From Comamonadaceae bacterium UBA2121 (GTDB lineage Bacteria > Pseudomonadota > Gammaproteobacteria > Burkholderiales > Burkholderiaceae_C): a stretch of 64,000 bases of DNA. A program made the translations under genes and the position numbers. A model generated the notes under the pieces. That model was not told the DNA's origin. It was given only the letters and a program-made list of their open reading frames with translations, and did not search any database. The stretch spans positions 1 to 64,000 of the forward strand of contig DCYB01000008.1 in NCBI GenBank assembly GCA_002331385.1. Reading direction: 5' to 3'. This document shows, piece by piece, positions 1 through 9,294 of the stretch. Position 1 is the stretch's first letter; each line of letters begins with the position of its first letter.

Positions 1-2
1 GG

Positions 3-1460
3 CAGATCACCGCTGGCTGGCGTTCGCGCTTCTCGCATTGCCTGCTGTTCAACCCGACCGATGCCAGTTCGGCGGCCTACAACCCGCTGCTGGAAGTGCG
101 GCGCGGCGCGCATGAGGTGCGCGACGTGCAGAACATCGCCGACATCCTGGTCGATCCCGAAGGTGCGCTGGAGAAGCGCAACCACTGGGAGAAGACCAGT
201 CACGCGCTGCTGGTCGGTGCCATCCTGCATGTGTTGTACGCGGGCGAAGACAAGACGCTGCGTGGCGTCGCCAACTTTCTCAGCGATCCAGCCAGCCCGT
301 TCGAGCTGACATTGCACCGGATGATGACGACCAAGCACTTGGGTGATGTGCAGCATCCGGTTGTCGCCTCCGCCGCCCGCGAAGTGCTCAACAAGAGCGA
401 CAACGAGCGCTCGGGCGTGCTCTCCACTGCCATGTCGTTCCTCGGCCTGTACCGCGATCCGACCGTGGCCGAAGTCACCTCGCGTTGCGACTGGCGCATT
501 GCCGACCTGATCGCTTCAGAGCATCCCGTCTCGCTGTATCTGGTAGTGCCGCCTTCTGACATTTCGCGCACCAAACCGCTGATCCGGCTGATCCTCAACC
601 AAATCGGACGACGGCTCACCGAATCGCTGGATGGCAGTGATGGCATCCAACGCCGCCACAAGCTGCTGTTGATGCTCGATGAGTTCCCGGCGCTGGGCCG
701 TCTGGACTTCTTCGAGACCGCGCTGGCCTTCATGGCGGGCTATGGCATCCGCAGCTTCCTCATCGCGCAGTCGCTCAACCAGATCGACAAGGCATATGGG
801 CAGAACCATTCGATCCTGGACAACTGCCATGTGCGCGTGACCTTCGCTACCAACGACGAACGAACGGCCAAACGCATTTCTGAAACCCTCGGCACCGCCA
901 CTGAACTGCGCGCCCAGCGCAACTATGCCGGACACAGATTGGCCCCATGGCTCGGCCACCTGATGGTGTCGCGGCAGGAAACCGCACGGCCACTGCTTAC
1001 GCCGGGCGAAGTGATGCAACTGCCGACCGATGAAGCGGTGGTGATGGTGTCCAGTGTCGCGCCGATCAAGGCGAAGAAGCTGCGCTATTTCGCCGATGCC
1101 AATTTCAAGCAGCGGGTATTACCGCCGCCTTCGGTGACGGCTGGCCGCTATGCCGATGTGCCGCCGGCACGGCCTGACGACTGGAGCGGCTTGGCAATAC
1201 CTGCGGTTCCCGCGACACCGGCCACGGCGTCCGCCGATGACCTGGAGGCCTTGGGTTCGACCGACGATGGCGGCCCACGCCGCCAGCCCGAACTGTCCGA
1301 AGCCATCGCCTATGCCCCCGAGATGGATGCCCCGAGCAGCGACCTGTCGCTGCTCGATGACGACGACATGCCCCCGGTGCTTCCCGGCCAGATCGACCCC
1401 GCCCTGCAACGCACGGCGCGACTGGCTTCTCTCGACCCCAACGACGGAATCGACCTATGA
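3..1460 (+). CDS. traG: TraG/VirD4 type IV coupling protein, C-terminal part
   Basis: The reading frame is open from the first in-frame base, so the 5' end lies outside the window; 485 codons are present. It encodes the cytoplasmic ATPase portion of the coupling protein, which brings the relaxase-DNA complex to the mating channel at the inner membrane. The Walker B segment (LLLMLDEFPALGRL) is at about bases 663-704, followed by the conserved block with FLIAQSLNQIDKAYG. The C-terminus is a Pro/Ala/Asp-rich tail. The stop overlaps the start of the CopG-type gene by 4 bp, so the two are probably translationally coupled. Confidence 0.93.
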   Translation, partial: QITAGWRSRFSHCLLFNPTDASSAAYNPLLEVRRGAHEVRDVQNIADILVDPEGALEKRNHWEKTSHALLVGAILHVLYAGEDKTLRGVANFLSDPASPFELTLHRMMTTKHLGDVQHPVVASAAREVLNKSDNERSGVLSTAMSFLGLYRDPTVAEVTSRCDWRIADLIASEHPVSLYLVVPPSDISRTKPLIRLILNQIGRRLTESLDGSDGIQRRHKLLLMLDEFPALGRLDFFETALAFMAGYGIRSFLIAQSLNQIDKAYGQNHSILDNCHVRVTFATNDERTAKRISETLGTATELRAQRNYAGHRLAPWLGHLMVSRQETARPLLTPGEVMQLPTDEAVVMVSSVAPIKAKKLRYFADANFKQRVLPPPSVTAGRYADVPPARPDDWSGLAIPAVPATPATASADDLEALGSTDDGGPRRQPELSEAIAYAPEMDAPSSDLSLLDDDDMPPVLPGQIDPALQRTARLASLDPNDGIDL

Positions 1461-1945
1461 GCCAATACCGCCTCAATCTGTTCATCCAGCACGAGCACGC
1501 CAAACGTCTGGAAGAACTGGCCGCCAAGAAAGGCGTGTCCAAGTCGTCCATCGTCGCGGCGGCGCTCGCATCGTGGCTATCGCCCGATGCCGGCGACCAG
1601 CGTGAGGCCGCCATCGCCAAACGACTGGATCGCCTGTCGCGGCAGGCCGAGCGCCTGGAGCGTGACCAGAACATCCAGATCGAGACGCTGGCGCTATTCG
1701 TCCGCTACTACCTGACCGTCAGCACGCCGGTGCCGGAGGCCCATCAGGATGCGGCTCGCGCGCAGGGCAAGGCGCGCTTCGAGCAGTTCGTCGAACAGTT
1801 AGGCCGCCACCTGCTGCGTGGCCGCAGCCTGGTACGGGACGTGGTGGAAGAACTGCATCCCCAGGATCGTGAGTTCGAGATGCGCATGGATGACGCGGCC
1901 GCGATGGCCGCCGCCCATGAACGCACTGCGGAGCGTGCGTCATGA
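1457..1945 (+). CDS. CopG/ribbon-helix-helix-type accessory protein of the conjugation operon
   Basis: A 162-aa protein. The first 45 residues (RLNLFIQHEHAKRLEELAAKKGVS...) resemble the ribbon-helix-helix fold: a short beta strand, then two helices with the KGVSKSSIVAAAL turn. The rest is helical and charged, probably coiled coil (about residues 50-90). Genes annotated as CopG family regulators sit at this exact place in Tn4371-like ICEs. It may regulate the trb operon or assist DNA processing; no target can be read from the sequence. It overlaps both neighbours by 4 bp. Confidence 0.75.
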   Translation: MSQYRLNLFIQHEHAKRLEELAAKKGVSKSSIVAAALASWLSPDAGDQREAAIAKRLDRLSRQAERLERDQNIQIETLALFVRYYLTVSTPVPEAHQDAARAQGKARFEQFVEQLGRHLLRGRSLVRDVVEELHPQDREFEMRMDDAAAMAAAHERTAERAS

Positions 1946-3012
1946 GTGCCGTTCCTCAAATCCCGCCCGAACCGCGCTCATCCGCTGCAGCATCCCAGGA
2001 TCGCCGCATCCAGATGCTGCGCACGGCGATGGGGCCGGTGATCGCCGCTGCGCTGGAAGACCCGGACGTGGTGGAAGTGATGCTCAACCCCGACCGGACA
2101 TTGTGGGTGGATCGGCTGTCGTCTGGCCGTGCGCCGCTCGGCGTCGAACTGCCCGAAGCCGATGGCGAACGCATCATCCGCCTGGTCGCCGCCCATGTCG
2201 GTGCGGAGGTGCATCGCGGCCAACCGCTCTTGACCGCCGAACTGCCTGAAACCGGCGAACGCTTCGAGGGCATCCTGCCGCCCGCCGCACCCGGCCCGGC
2301 CTTTGCGCTGCGCAAGCGTGCCGTGAGCATCATCGGTCTGGATCGCTATGTGGCTGATGGCATCCTGACCACTGGGCAGGCCGAGTTTCTGCGTCATGCC
2401 GTGCGCGAGCGGCACAACATCCTGATCGCCGGAGGCACCAGCACCGGCAAGACCACGCTGGCCAATGCCTTGCTGGCCGAGATCGCCGCCACCGGCGACC
2501 GCGTGCTGGTGCTCGAAGACACCATCGAACTGCAATGCGCGGCCCGCGACCATGTGCCGCTGCGCACCCGCGCCGGCGTCGTGTCCATGACCGAGCTGGT
2601 GCGGGCCACGATGCGCCTGCGGCCCGACCGCGTGATCGTCGGCGAAGTGCGCGGCGGCGAAGCGCTGGATCTGGTGAAGGTCTGGGGCACCGGCCACCCC
2701 GGCGGCATCGCCACCATTCATGCCGGCTCCGCGTTGGGCGCGCTGCTGCGCCTGGAGCAACTGATCCTCGAAGTGGCGGTGAATCCGCCCCGCGCCCTGA
2801 TCGCCGAGGCGGTCAATGTCGTGATCCACATCGCAGGCCGCGGCCGCAAGCGCCACGTCGAAACCATTTCCCGCGTCGTCGGTTTCGACGGCGCGGGCTA
2901 CCGCCTGGCGGATGCGCTGGAAGCGACGCTTCCCGAGCTGCCGCCGGTTCCTCTTACAGCCGCTGCCGCTACGCCTTCCTCGATCCCTGAACAACCTGGA
3001 GAACTGCCATGA
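1942..3012 (+). CDS. trbB: P-type conjugative transfer ATPase TrbB (VirB11 family)
   Basis: A 356-aa hexameric secretion ATPase that energises pilus assembly and substrate transfer at the cytoplasmic face of the type IV secretion channel. The Walker A motif GGTSTGKTT is at about residues 163-171, followed by the Asp box (VLEDTIELQC) and the His box region (GTGHPGGIATIHAGS). The C-terminal 30 residues are Pro/Ala rich. Length is normal for the family. ATGA overlaps join it to the CopG gene before and trbC after. Confidence 0.95.
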   Translation: MSAVPQIPPEPRSSAAASQDRRIQMLRTAMGPVIAAALEDPDVVEVMLNPDRTLWVDRLSSGRAPLGVELPEADGERIIRLVAAHVGAEVHRGQPLLTAELPETGERFEGILPPAAPGPAFALRKRAVSIIGLDRYVADGILTTGQAEFLRHAVRERHNILIAGGTSTGKTTLANALLAEIAATGDRVLVLEDTIELQCAARDHVPLRTRAGVVSMTELVRATMRLRPDRVIVGEVRGGEALDLVKVWGTGHPGGIATIHAGSALGALLRLEQLILEVAVNPPRALIAEAVNVVIHIAGRGRKRHVETISRVVGFDGAGYRLADALEATLPELPPVPLTAAAATPSSIPEQPGELP

Positions 3013-3395
3013 CGCACGTTGATGCTTTCCGTCTTTCTGTAAACCCGCTTTCCCCGCTGCCCATGCTGGCGCGTTTGCATCGCCTGGCCCGACCCGCAGG
3101 ACAAGGGTTGCTGCTCGCGGTGTTGATGCTGTTGCTGGCGGGCACGGCGCAGGCCGCCGGTTCCTCAATGCCGTGGGAAGGCCCGCTGCAATCCATTCTC
3201 GAATCCATCCAGGGGCCGGTAGCCCGCATCGTCGCGGTGATCATCATCATCGCCACCGGCCTGGCGTTGGCCTTCGGCGATACCAGTGGCGGCTTTCGCA
3301 AGCTGATCCAGATCGTCTTCGGCCTGTCCATCGCCTTCGCGGCTTCGAGCTTCTTCCTGTCGTTCTTCAGCTTCTCCGGCGGGGCCGTCGTATGA
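3009..3395 (+). CDS. trbC: TrbC major pilin precursor (VirB2 family)
   Basis: A 128-aa protein with a long signal sequence ending near AQAAGSS (residues about 33-52) and two further hydrophobic segments (about 68-90 and 99-118) separated by a short polar loop. This is the VirB2/TrbC prepilin architecture; in IncP systems the mature pilin is processed and cyclised. An alternative start at an internal Met (MLARLHRL) about 18 codons in would give a more usual leader, but the ATGA overlap with trbB supports the longer form. Confidence 0.9.
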   Translation: MTHVDAFRLSVNPLSPLPMLARLHRLARPAGQGLLLAVLMLLLAGTAQAAGSSMPWEGPLQSILESIQGPVARIVAVIIIIATGLALAFGDTSGGFRKLIQIVFGLSIAFAASSFFLSFFSFSGGAVV

Positions 3396-3661
3396 GCACG
3401 GCCACCGATCTTCCGGGCTTTGAAGTGCCGCTGCATCGCTCGCTGACCGAGCCGATCCTGCTGGGCGGTGCGCCGCGCACCGTGGCGATTGCCAACGGCA
3501 CGCTGGCCGCCGCCGTCGGGCTGGGCCTGCAACTGTGGATTCCCGGCGTGGTGCTCTGGATCATCGGCCATTCGCTGGCCGTATGGGGCGCGCGTGTCGA
3601 TCCGCAGTTCATGCAGGTCTTCGCCCGGCACATCAAGCACAAGCCGCTGCTGGACGTGTGA
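3392..3661 (+). CDS. trbD: TrbD (VirB3-like) inner-membrane conjugation protein
   Basis: An 89-aa protein with an N-terminal GFEVPLHRSLTEPILLGGAPR block, which is diagnostic of TrbD/VirB3, followed by a long hydrophobic hairpin (about residues 30-58). TrbD works with the TrbE ATPase in pilus biogenesis. The start is the ATG that overlaps the trbC stop (ATGA); the open frame extends further upstream but only inside trbC. Confidence 0.92.
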   Translation: MSTATDLPGFEVPLHRSLTEPILLGGAPRTVAIANGTLAAAVGLGLQLWIPGVVLWIIGHSLAVWGARVDPQFMQVFARHIKHKPLLDV

Positions 3662-3671
3662 GGACGATGCC

Positions 3672-6122
3672 ATGCTGAACCTTGCCGAATACCGCCAACG
3701 GCCCGCGCTGCTGGCCGACTGGCTTCCCTGGGCCGGGCTGATCGCGCCGGGCGTTGTGCTGAACAAGGATGGCTCTTTCCAGCGCACGGCACGTTTTCGC
3801 GGGCCGGACTTGGACAGCGCCACGCAAGGCGAGTTGATCGCCACATCGGCGCGGCTCAACAACGCGTTGCGCCGCCTGGGTTCGGGCTGGGCCTTGTTCA
3901 TTGAGGCCGAACGCCGGCCGGCGGCGGACTACCCACACTCCGACTTTCCCGAACCGCTGTCCTGGCTCGTGGACGAGGAACGCCGCGCCGCCTTCGAGGA
4001 ATCAGGGCATCACTTCGAGAGCGGCTATCACCTGACGCTGGCTTACCTGCCGCCCGAGGAATCGCGCGCCCGCGCGGCCAAGCTGCTCTTCGAGAACGCG
4101 CCCGGCGATGGCGTGGACTGGGGCGGTCGCCTCGATGCCTTCGTGGCGGAAGCCGATCGTGTCTTCGACTTGCTCGATGGCGTGATGCCGGAAATCGCCT
4201 GGCTCGATGACGCCGAGACGCTGACCTACCTGCACGCCGCGGTTTCGACGAGGCGTTATCGCGTGGGCGTGCCCGAAGTGCCGTTCCACATCGACGCGCT
4301 ACTGGCCGACTGCGCCCTAGTCGGTGGCCTGGCGCCCACGCTGGGAGACCAGCACCTGCGCGTGGTGTCGGTGCGGGGCTTTCCAACTTCCACCTGGCCG
4401 GGCCTGCTGGACGACCTCAACCGCCTGGGCTTCGCCTACCGCTGGAGCACGCGCTTTCTCTGCCTGGACAAAGCCGAAGCGGAAAAGGAACTCGGTCGCC
4501 TGCGCCGCCAGTGGTTCGCCAAGCGCAAGAACGTCATCGCGCTGCTGCGTGAAACCATATTCCAGCAGGAAAGCCCGCTGGTGGATACCGACGCCAGCAA
4601 CAAGGCCGCCGATGCCGACGCCGCCCTGCAGGAACTGGGCAGCGATCAAGTGGCCTTCGGCTACCTCACCGCCACAGTGACGGTGCTCGATGTCGATCCA
4701 GCCGCGGCCGACGAAAAGCTGCGCATGGTGGAGCGCGTCATCCAGGGCCGGGGCTTCGTGACCATCCCCGAAACGCTGAACGCCGTGGATGCGTGGCTGT
4801 CGTCCATTCCTGGCAACGCTTACGCCAATGTGCGCCAGCCCATCGTCTCGACGCTGAACTTGGCGCACATGATGCCCTTGTCAGCGGTGTGGGCCGGGCC
4901 GGAGAAGAACGACCATCTGGACGGCCCGCCGCTGATCGTCACCCGCACCGATGGCGCGACGCCTTTTCGCTTGGTCACGCACATCGGCGACGTGGGCCAC
5001 ACACTGGTCGCCGGGCCGACCGGCATGGGCAAGTCGGTACTGCTTGCCATTCTGGCCATGCAGTTCCGGCGCTACTTCGGCTCGCGGATCTTCGCCTTCG
5101 ACATGGGCCGCTCCATGCGTGCCACGATCCTCGGCCTCGGCGGCGAACACTACGACCTCGGTGCCGATGGCGGCATCGCCTTTCAGCCGTTGGCCCGTAT
5201 CGACAGCGAGGGCTACCGCACCTGGGCGGCTGAATGGGTGGAAGGCCGGCTACTGCACGAAGGCGTGACCGTCGGCCCCGACGAGAAGGCAGCCATCTGG
5301 TCGGCGCTGGGTAGCCTCGCCGGTGCGCCGGTGGAACAGCGCACGCTGACCGGGCTTTCCGTGCTGCTGCAATCGAACGCGCTACGGCAAGCGCTGTCGC
5401 CCTATGTGCTTGGCGGCGCCCACGGCAAGCTGCTGGACGCCGACCGCGACCGGCTGGGCATGGCCGACGTGCAGGGCTTCGAGATGGAAGAACTGATGCA
5501 CAGCCCCGCCGCCGTGCAAGCGGTGCTGCGCTACCTGTTCGCCCGCTTCGATGAGCGTTTCGATGGTGCGCCCACGCTGCTGATTCTGGATGAAGCCTGG
5601 CTGTTCCTCGATGAGCCATCTTTCGCGGCCCGCATCCGGCAATGGCTCAAGACGCTCAGGAAAAAGAACGTCAGCGTCATCTTCGCCACGCAGAGCCTGG
5701 CGGACATCAAGGACTCGACCATCGCGCCCGCGATCATCGAGAGCTGCGCCAGTCGGATTTTCTTGCCTAACCCGCAGGCGACCGAGCCGCAGATTCGCAC
5801 GATCTATGAGGGTTTCGGGCTCAACAGCCGGCAGATCGAGATCGTCGCCACCGCGCAGCCCAAGCGCGACTACTACTACCAGTCGCGTCTCGGCAACCGC
5901 CTATTCGATCTCGACCTGGGGCCGTTGGCGCTCGCCTTCGCGGGCGCATCCACCCCTCAAGACCAACGCGACATCGACCGCGTGCTGACGCAGGCCGGCG
6001 CCCCCGGCTTCACCGGCGCGTGGCTGCGCCATCGCGGCCTCGACTGGGCTGCCGACCTGCTGCCGTCCTCACCGGCGGCCGCTTCGTTTCTCAACTCCCA
6101 ACCACTGGAGGTTTCACCATGA
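3672..6122 (+). CDS. trbE: TrbE conjugative transfer ATPase (VirB4 family)
   Basis: An 816-aa ATPase, the largest protein of the mating channel. The N-terminal VirB4 domain begins MLNLAEYRQRP; the C-terminal RecA-like domain has Walker A GPTGMGKS at about residues 449-456 and Walker B LLILDEAWLF near residue 636. The start at 3672 lies 10 bp after trbD and begins with the conserved TrbE N-terminus, although the frame stays open into trbD. The stop overlaps the trbJ start (ATGA). Confidence 0.95.
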   Translation: MLNLAEYRQRPALLADWLPWAGLIAPGVVLNKDGSFQRTARFRGPDLDSATQGELIATSARLNNALRRLGSGWALFIEAERRPAADYPHSDFPEPLSWLVDEERRAAFEESGHHFESGYHLTLAYLPPEESRARAAKLLFENAPGDGVDWGGRLDAFVAEADRVFDLLDGVMPEIAWLDDAETLTYLHAAVSTRRYRVGVPEVPFHIDALLADCALVGGLAPTLGDQHLRVVSVRGFPTSTWPGLLDDLNRLGFAYRWSTRFLCLDKAEAEKELGRLRRQWFAKRKNVIALLRETIFQQESPLVDTDASNKAADADAALQELGSDQVAFGYLTATVTVLDVDPAAADEKLRMVERVIQGRGFVTIPETLNAVDAWLSSIPGNAYANVRQPIVSTLNLAHMMPLSAVWAGPEKNDHLDGPPLIVTRTDGATPFRLVTHIGDVGHTLVAGPTGMGKSVLLAILAMQFRRYFGSRIFAFDMGRSMRATILGLGGEHYDLGADGGIAFQPLARIDSEGYRTWAAEWVEGRLLHEGVTVGPDEKAAIWSALGSLAGAPVEQRTLTGLSVLLQSNALRQALSPYVLGGAHGKLLDADRDRLGMADVQGFEMEELMHSPAAVQAVLRYLFARFDERFDGAPTLLILDEAWLFLDEPSFAARIRQWLKTLRKKNVSVIFATQSLADIKDSTIAPAIIESCASRIFLPNPQATEPQIRTIYEGFGLNSRQIEIVATAQPKRDYYYQSRLGNRLFDLDLGPLALAFAGASTPQDQRDIDRVLTQAGAPGFTGAWLRHRGLDWAADLLPSSPAAASFLNSQPLEVSP

Positions 6123-6862
6123 AGACCAAGCCCCGTTTGCTGTCCGTCTCGCTCGCCGCCGTGCTGTCGGTATCGCTGCTGGCCGTGCAGCCCGCGTCCG
6201 CGCTGACGGTGTTCGACCCGTCGAACTTCGTGCAGAACACGCTGACAGCCATCCGCACGCTGGAGCAGATCAACAACCAGATCAACCAGCTCCAGAACGA
6301 AGCGCAGATGCTGATGAACCAGGCACGCAATCTGGCGAAGCTGGACTTCAACATCGTCAACCGGCTGCGCTCGACGCTCGCCACCACTGAGCGCCTGATC
6401 GCCGAGGCACGCGGCCTGGCCTACGACGTGCAGAGCATGGACGCCACGTTCGCCCGCCTGTACCCGGAGCAATATGCCGCCACCATCAGCGGCGACCGCA
6501 TGGCGCAGGACGCCCGCGAACGCTGGCAGAACACCTTGAACGGTCTGCACACCGCGATGCGGATGCAGGCGCAGGTGTCGCAAAACCTTGCTCAAGACGA
6601 AAGTGCGCTGGCCGACCTCGTGAGCCAGAGCCAGTCGGCCACCGGCGCTCTGCAAGCCATGCAGGCGACGAATCAGCTTCTCGCCTTGCAGGCCAAGCAG
6701 TCGATCCAGGCGCAGCAGCTCCAGATCACGCAAGACCGGGCCGCTTCGCTGGAACTGGCGCGGCAGGCGGCGGCGACCGAACGCGCCCGCGAAGTGCGGC
6801 GGCGCTTCCTCGGCACCGGCACGCCGTACACGCCGCAGTCCGTCAACTTCTACAACAACTGA
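6119..6862 (+). CDS. trbJ: TrbJ P-type conjugative transfer protein (VirB5-like)
   Basis: A 247-aa secreted protein. A Sec signal peptide covers residues 1-28 (cleavage near ASALT), then a long alpha-helical, Gln-rich region (TLEQINNQINQLQNEAQML) predicted to form coiled coils, as in TrbJ/VirB5 minor pilus components. The C-terminus ends in PYTPQSVNFYNN, typical for TrbJ of Tn4371-like elements. The start is fixed by the ATGA overlap with trbE and by the signal peptide. Confidence 0.93.
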   Translation: MKTKPRLLSVSLAAVLSVSLLAVQPASALTVFDPSNFVQNTLTAIRTLEQINNQINQLQNEAQMLMNQARNLAKLDFNIVNRLRSTLATTERLIAEARGLAYDVQSMDATFARLYPEQYAATISGDRMAQDARERWQNTLNGLHTAMRMQAQVSQNLAQDESALADLVSQSQSATGALQAMQATNQLLALQAKQSIQAQQLQITQDRAASLELARQAAATERAREVRRRFLGTGTPYTPQSVNFYNN

Positions 6863-6874
6863 CGGGAGGCGGCC

Positions 6875-7192
6875 ATGCGATGCGCTTCCGTCCTGCTGGC
6901 CGTGCTGCTGACCGCTTGCGGCCAGCAGCCGGTCGAGAACTTGGCCGACGCCCTGGCCGCCGACCCCGTGCGGCTCAAGGCGCTACGCGGGCAATGCGCG
7001 GCTGATCGGCAAGCCGTAGGCGAGGACGCCTGCCGCGCCGCCGCCGAAGCCTTCCGGCGACGCTTCTTCGCCGGCCACACCGGGCCGGACGAATACGAAT
7101 CGCTGACCGAACTGCCGCCGATTCCGCCGAGCTTCGACACGCCCACCGACGACATGCCAGCGCCGCTCACCTCGCCGGAGAACACGCCATGA
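6875..7192 (+). CDS. trbK: TrbK-like entry exclusion lipoprotein
   Basis: A 105-aa lipoprotein whose signal sequence ends in the lipobox LLTAC, with the acylated Cys at residue 15. The mature part is small, with two further Cys residues and an acidic Pro-rich C-terminus. In IncP plasmids TrbK, encoded between trbJ and trbL, blocks uptake of a second copy of the element. Position and lipobox support the name; sequence conservation in this family is low. Its stop overlaps trbL by 4 bp. Confidence 0.8.
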   Translation: MRCASVLLAVLLTACGQQPVENLADALAADPVRLKALRGQCAADRQAVGEDACRAAAEAFRRRFFAGHTGPDEYESLTELPPIPPSFDTPTDDMPAPLTSPENTP

Positions 7193-8571
7193 ACGACGTG
7201 ACCATCATCGACCGTTTCCTCGATACGTTCTCGCGCTACATCGACTCGGGCTTCGGGCTGCTACAAGGCGAAGTGGCGTTTCTCACCGCCACGCTCATCG
7301 TCATCGACATGACGATCGCGGGCCTGTACTGGGCCATGAGCCACGCCACCGGCCAGGGCGAAGACGTGATCGCCAAGCTGCTGCGCAAGGTGCTCTACGT
7401 CGGCGCCTTCGCCTACATCATCGGCAACTTCAACTGGCTGGCGAGCATCGTGTTCCGCTCGTTCGCCGGGCTGGGCCTGACGGCCACCGGCTCGGCCATG
7501 ACGATGGAGAATTTTCTTCAGCCGGGGCGGCTGGCGAAAACCGGCATTGACGCAGGAGCACCGATTCTGGAACAGATCGGGGACATGGCCGGGTTCCCCG
7601 AGGTGTTCGTGAACATCGACCCCATCGTGGTGATGTTCCTCGCCTGGCTGGTGGTGATCCTCTGCTTCTTCGTGCTGGCGGTGCAGCTTTTCATCACGCT
7701 GATCGAGTTCAAGCTGACCACGCTCGCCGGCTTCGTGCTGGTGCCGTTCGCGCTGTGGAACAAGACGAGCTTCCTGGCGGAAAAGGTGCTCGGCAACGTG
7801 GTGTCTTCGGGCATCAAAGTCTTGGTGCTGGCCGTCATCGTCGGCATCGGTTCGGGTCTGTTCGCCGAGTTCCAAGCGCATCCCGATGAACCATCCATCG
7901 ACCATGCGCTGGTCGTGATGCTGGCCTCGCTCGCGCTGCTGGCGCTGGGCATCTTCGGCCCCGGCATCGCCACCGGCCTGGTGTCCGGTGCGCCTCAGCT
8001 TGGCGCGGGCGCGATGGCCGGTGCTGCTGTCGGCGCTGTCGGCACGGGCGTCGCCATCGGTGCCGCCGCGACCGGCGTGGGCGCCGCCGTAGCCGCCGGG
8101 GCACGCATGGCGCCAGCCGCCGCGAAGCTGGCCGGTGCCGGGGCGCGTGCCGCCACCTCAGCGGCTGGCAACGCGCGGTCGGCGTTCCAGGCGGGTTCCA
8201 CCGCTGCGGGCGGCGGGGCCAAAGGCGCGGCGGCTGGCCTTGGCAATGTCGCCAAGACCAGCGCACAGGCCGCCAGCCGCCGCGTCGCTTCTGGTGCTTC
8301 CGCAGCAGGGCAGAAGATGACCAGTTCCTTTCGTGCCGGCTGGAACGGATCTTCGGACGATGCCGGTGCAGCCGCGGCGGGCCAATCCGCCGCAAGCGAG
8401 GCCGCAGACGGCGCTGCCAACTCGCAGAAGCAAGAGCAACCCGCCTGGGCCAAGCGGATGCACCGCCGCCAGCAGATCACCCATGCCGCGACCACCACCG
8501 CCCACACGCTGCGCGGTGGCGACGGCGGCGGCTCAGGGCAAGGCCCGAGCCTGCGCGATTCCGATACCTGA
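7189..8571 (+). CDS. trbL: TrbL polytopic inner-membrane conjugation protein (VirB6-like)
   Basis: A 460-aa protein. The first about 260 residues hold several transmembrane segments, including the block ending LVPFALWNKTSFLAEKVLG, which is characteristic of TrbL. The remaining 200 residues are an Ala/Gly-rich, low-complexity tail, also common in TrbL. VirB6/TrbL forms part of the inner-membrane channel. There is an 18-bp gap to trbF that carries a plausible ribosome binding site (AAGGAG). Confidence 0.94.
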   Translation: MNDVTIIDRFLDTFSRYIDSGFGLLQGEVAFLTATLIVIDMTIAGLYWAMSHATGQGEDVIAKLLRKVLYVGAFAYIIGNFNWLASIVFRSFAGLGLTATGSAMTMENFLQPGRLAKTGIDAGAPILEQIGDMAGFPEVFVNIDPIVVMFLAWLVVILCFFVLAVQLFITLIEFKLTTLAGFVLVPFALWNKTSFLAEKVLGNVVSSGIKVLVLAVIVGIGSGLFAEFQAHPDEPSIDHALVVMLASLALLALGIFGPGIATGLVSGAPQLGAGAMAGAAVGAVGTGVAIGAAATGVGAAVAAGARMAPAAAKLAGAGARAATSAAGNARSAFQAGSTAAGGGAKGAAAGLGNVAKTSAQAASRRVASGASAAGQKMTSSFRAGWNGSSDDAGAAAAGQSAASEAADGAANSQKQEQPAWAKRMHRRQQITHAATTTAHTLRGGDGGGSGQGPSLRDSDT

Positions 8572-8589
8572 CCCTCAAGGAGAACACCC

Positions 8590-9294
8590 ATGCGATTCAA
8601 ACGACCGCAGGTGCGCTACGCCGATACGCCGCAGCCTGCCACCCCGTATCAAGCCGCCGCCCAGGTGTGGGACGAGCGTATCGGCTCGGCCCGCGTGCAG
8701 GCCAAGAACTGGCGGCTGATGGCCTTCGGCTGCCTGGTGCTCGCGCTACTGATGGCCGGTGGCCTGGTATGGCGCTCGGCGCAGTCCATCGTGACGCCTT
8801 ACGTCATCGAGGTCGATCAGGCCGGACAGGTTCGCGCCGTGGGCGAGGCCGCCACGCCGTACCGGCCCGCCGATGCGCAGATCGCGCACCACCTGGCACG
8901 CTTCGTCAGCCTGGTGCGCTCGCTGTCCATCGACCCCATCGTCGTGCGGCAAAACTGGCTCGATGCCTACGACTACACCACCGACCGGGGCGCGGCCGTG
9001 CTCAACGACTACGCCCGCACCAATGATCCATTCGCTCGCATCGGCAAGGAATCGGTGACGGTGCAGATCACCAGCGTGGTGCGTGCCAGCGACACGTCTT
9101 TCAACGTGCGCTGGACGGAGCAACGGTTCGTCAATGGCGCACCCGCTGGCACCGAACGCTGGAACGCCGTGCTTTCCACCGTCCTGCAAACCCCGCGCAC
9201 CGAACAGCGCCTGCGCAAGAACCCGTTGGGTATCTACGTCAACGGCCTGTCGTGGAGCCGCGAACTGGATTCTTCCGAAGGAGCCAAGCCATGA
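8590..9294 (+). CDS. trbF: TrbF conjugal transfer protein (VirB8-like)
   Basis: A 234-aa bitopic protein with a cytoplasmic N-terminus (RFKRPQVRYADTPQPATPYQ), one transmembrane helix at about residues 45-65 and a periplasmic NTF2-like VirB8 domain. VirB8 proteins nucleate the inner-membrane scaffold of the secretion channel. An AAGGAG ribosome binding site lies upstream of the ATG, and the stop overlaps trbG (ATGA). Confidence 0.94.
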   Translation: MRFKRPQVRYADTPQPATPYQAAAQVWDERIGSARVQAKNWRLMAFGCLVLALLMAGGLVWRSAQSIVTPYVIEVDQAGQVRAVGEAATPYRPADAQIAHHLARFVSLVRSLSIDPIVVRQNWLDAYDYTTDRGAAVLNDYARTNDPFARIGKESVTVQITSVVRASDTSFNVRWTEQRFVNGAPAGTERWNAVLSTVLQTPRTEQRLRKNPLGIYVNGLSWSRELDSSEGAKP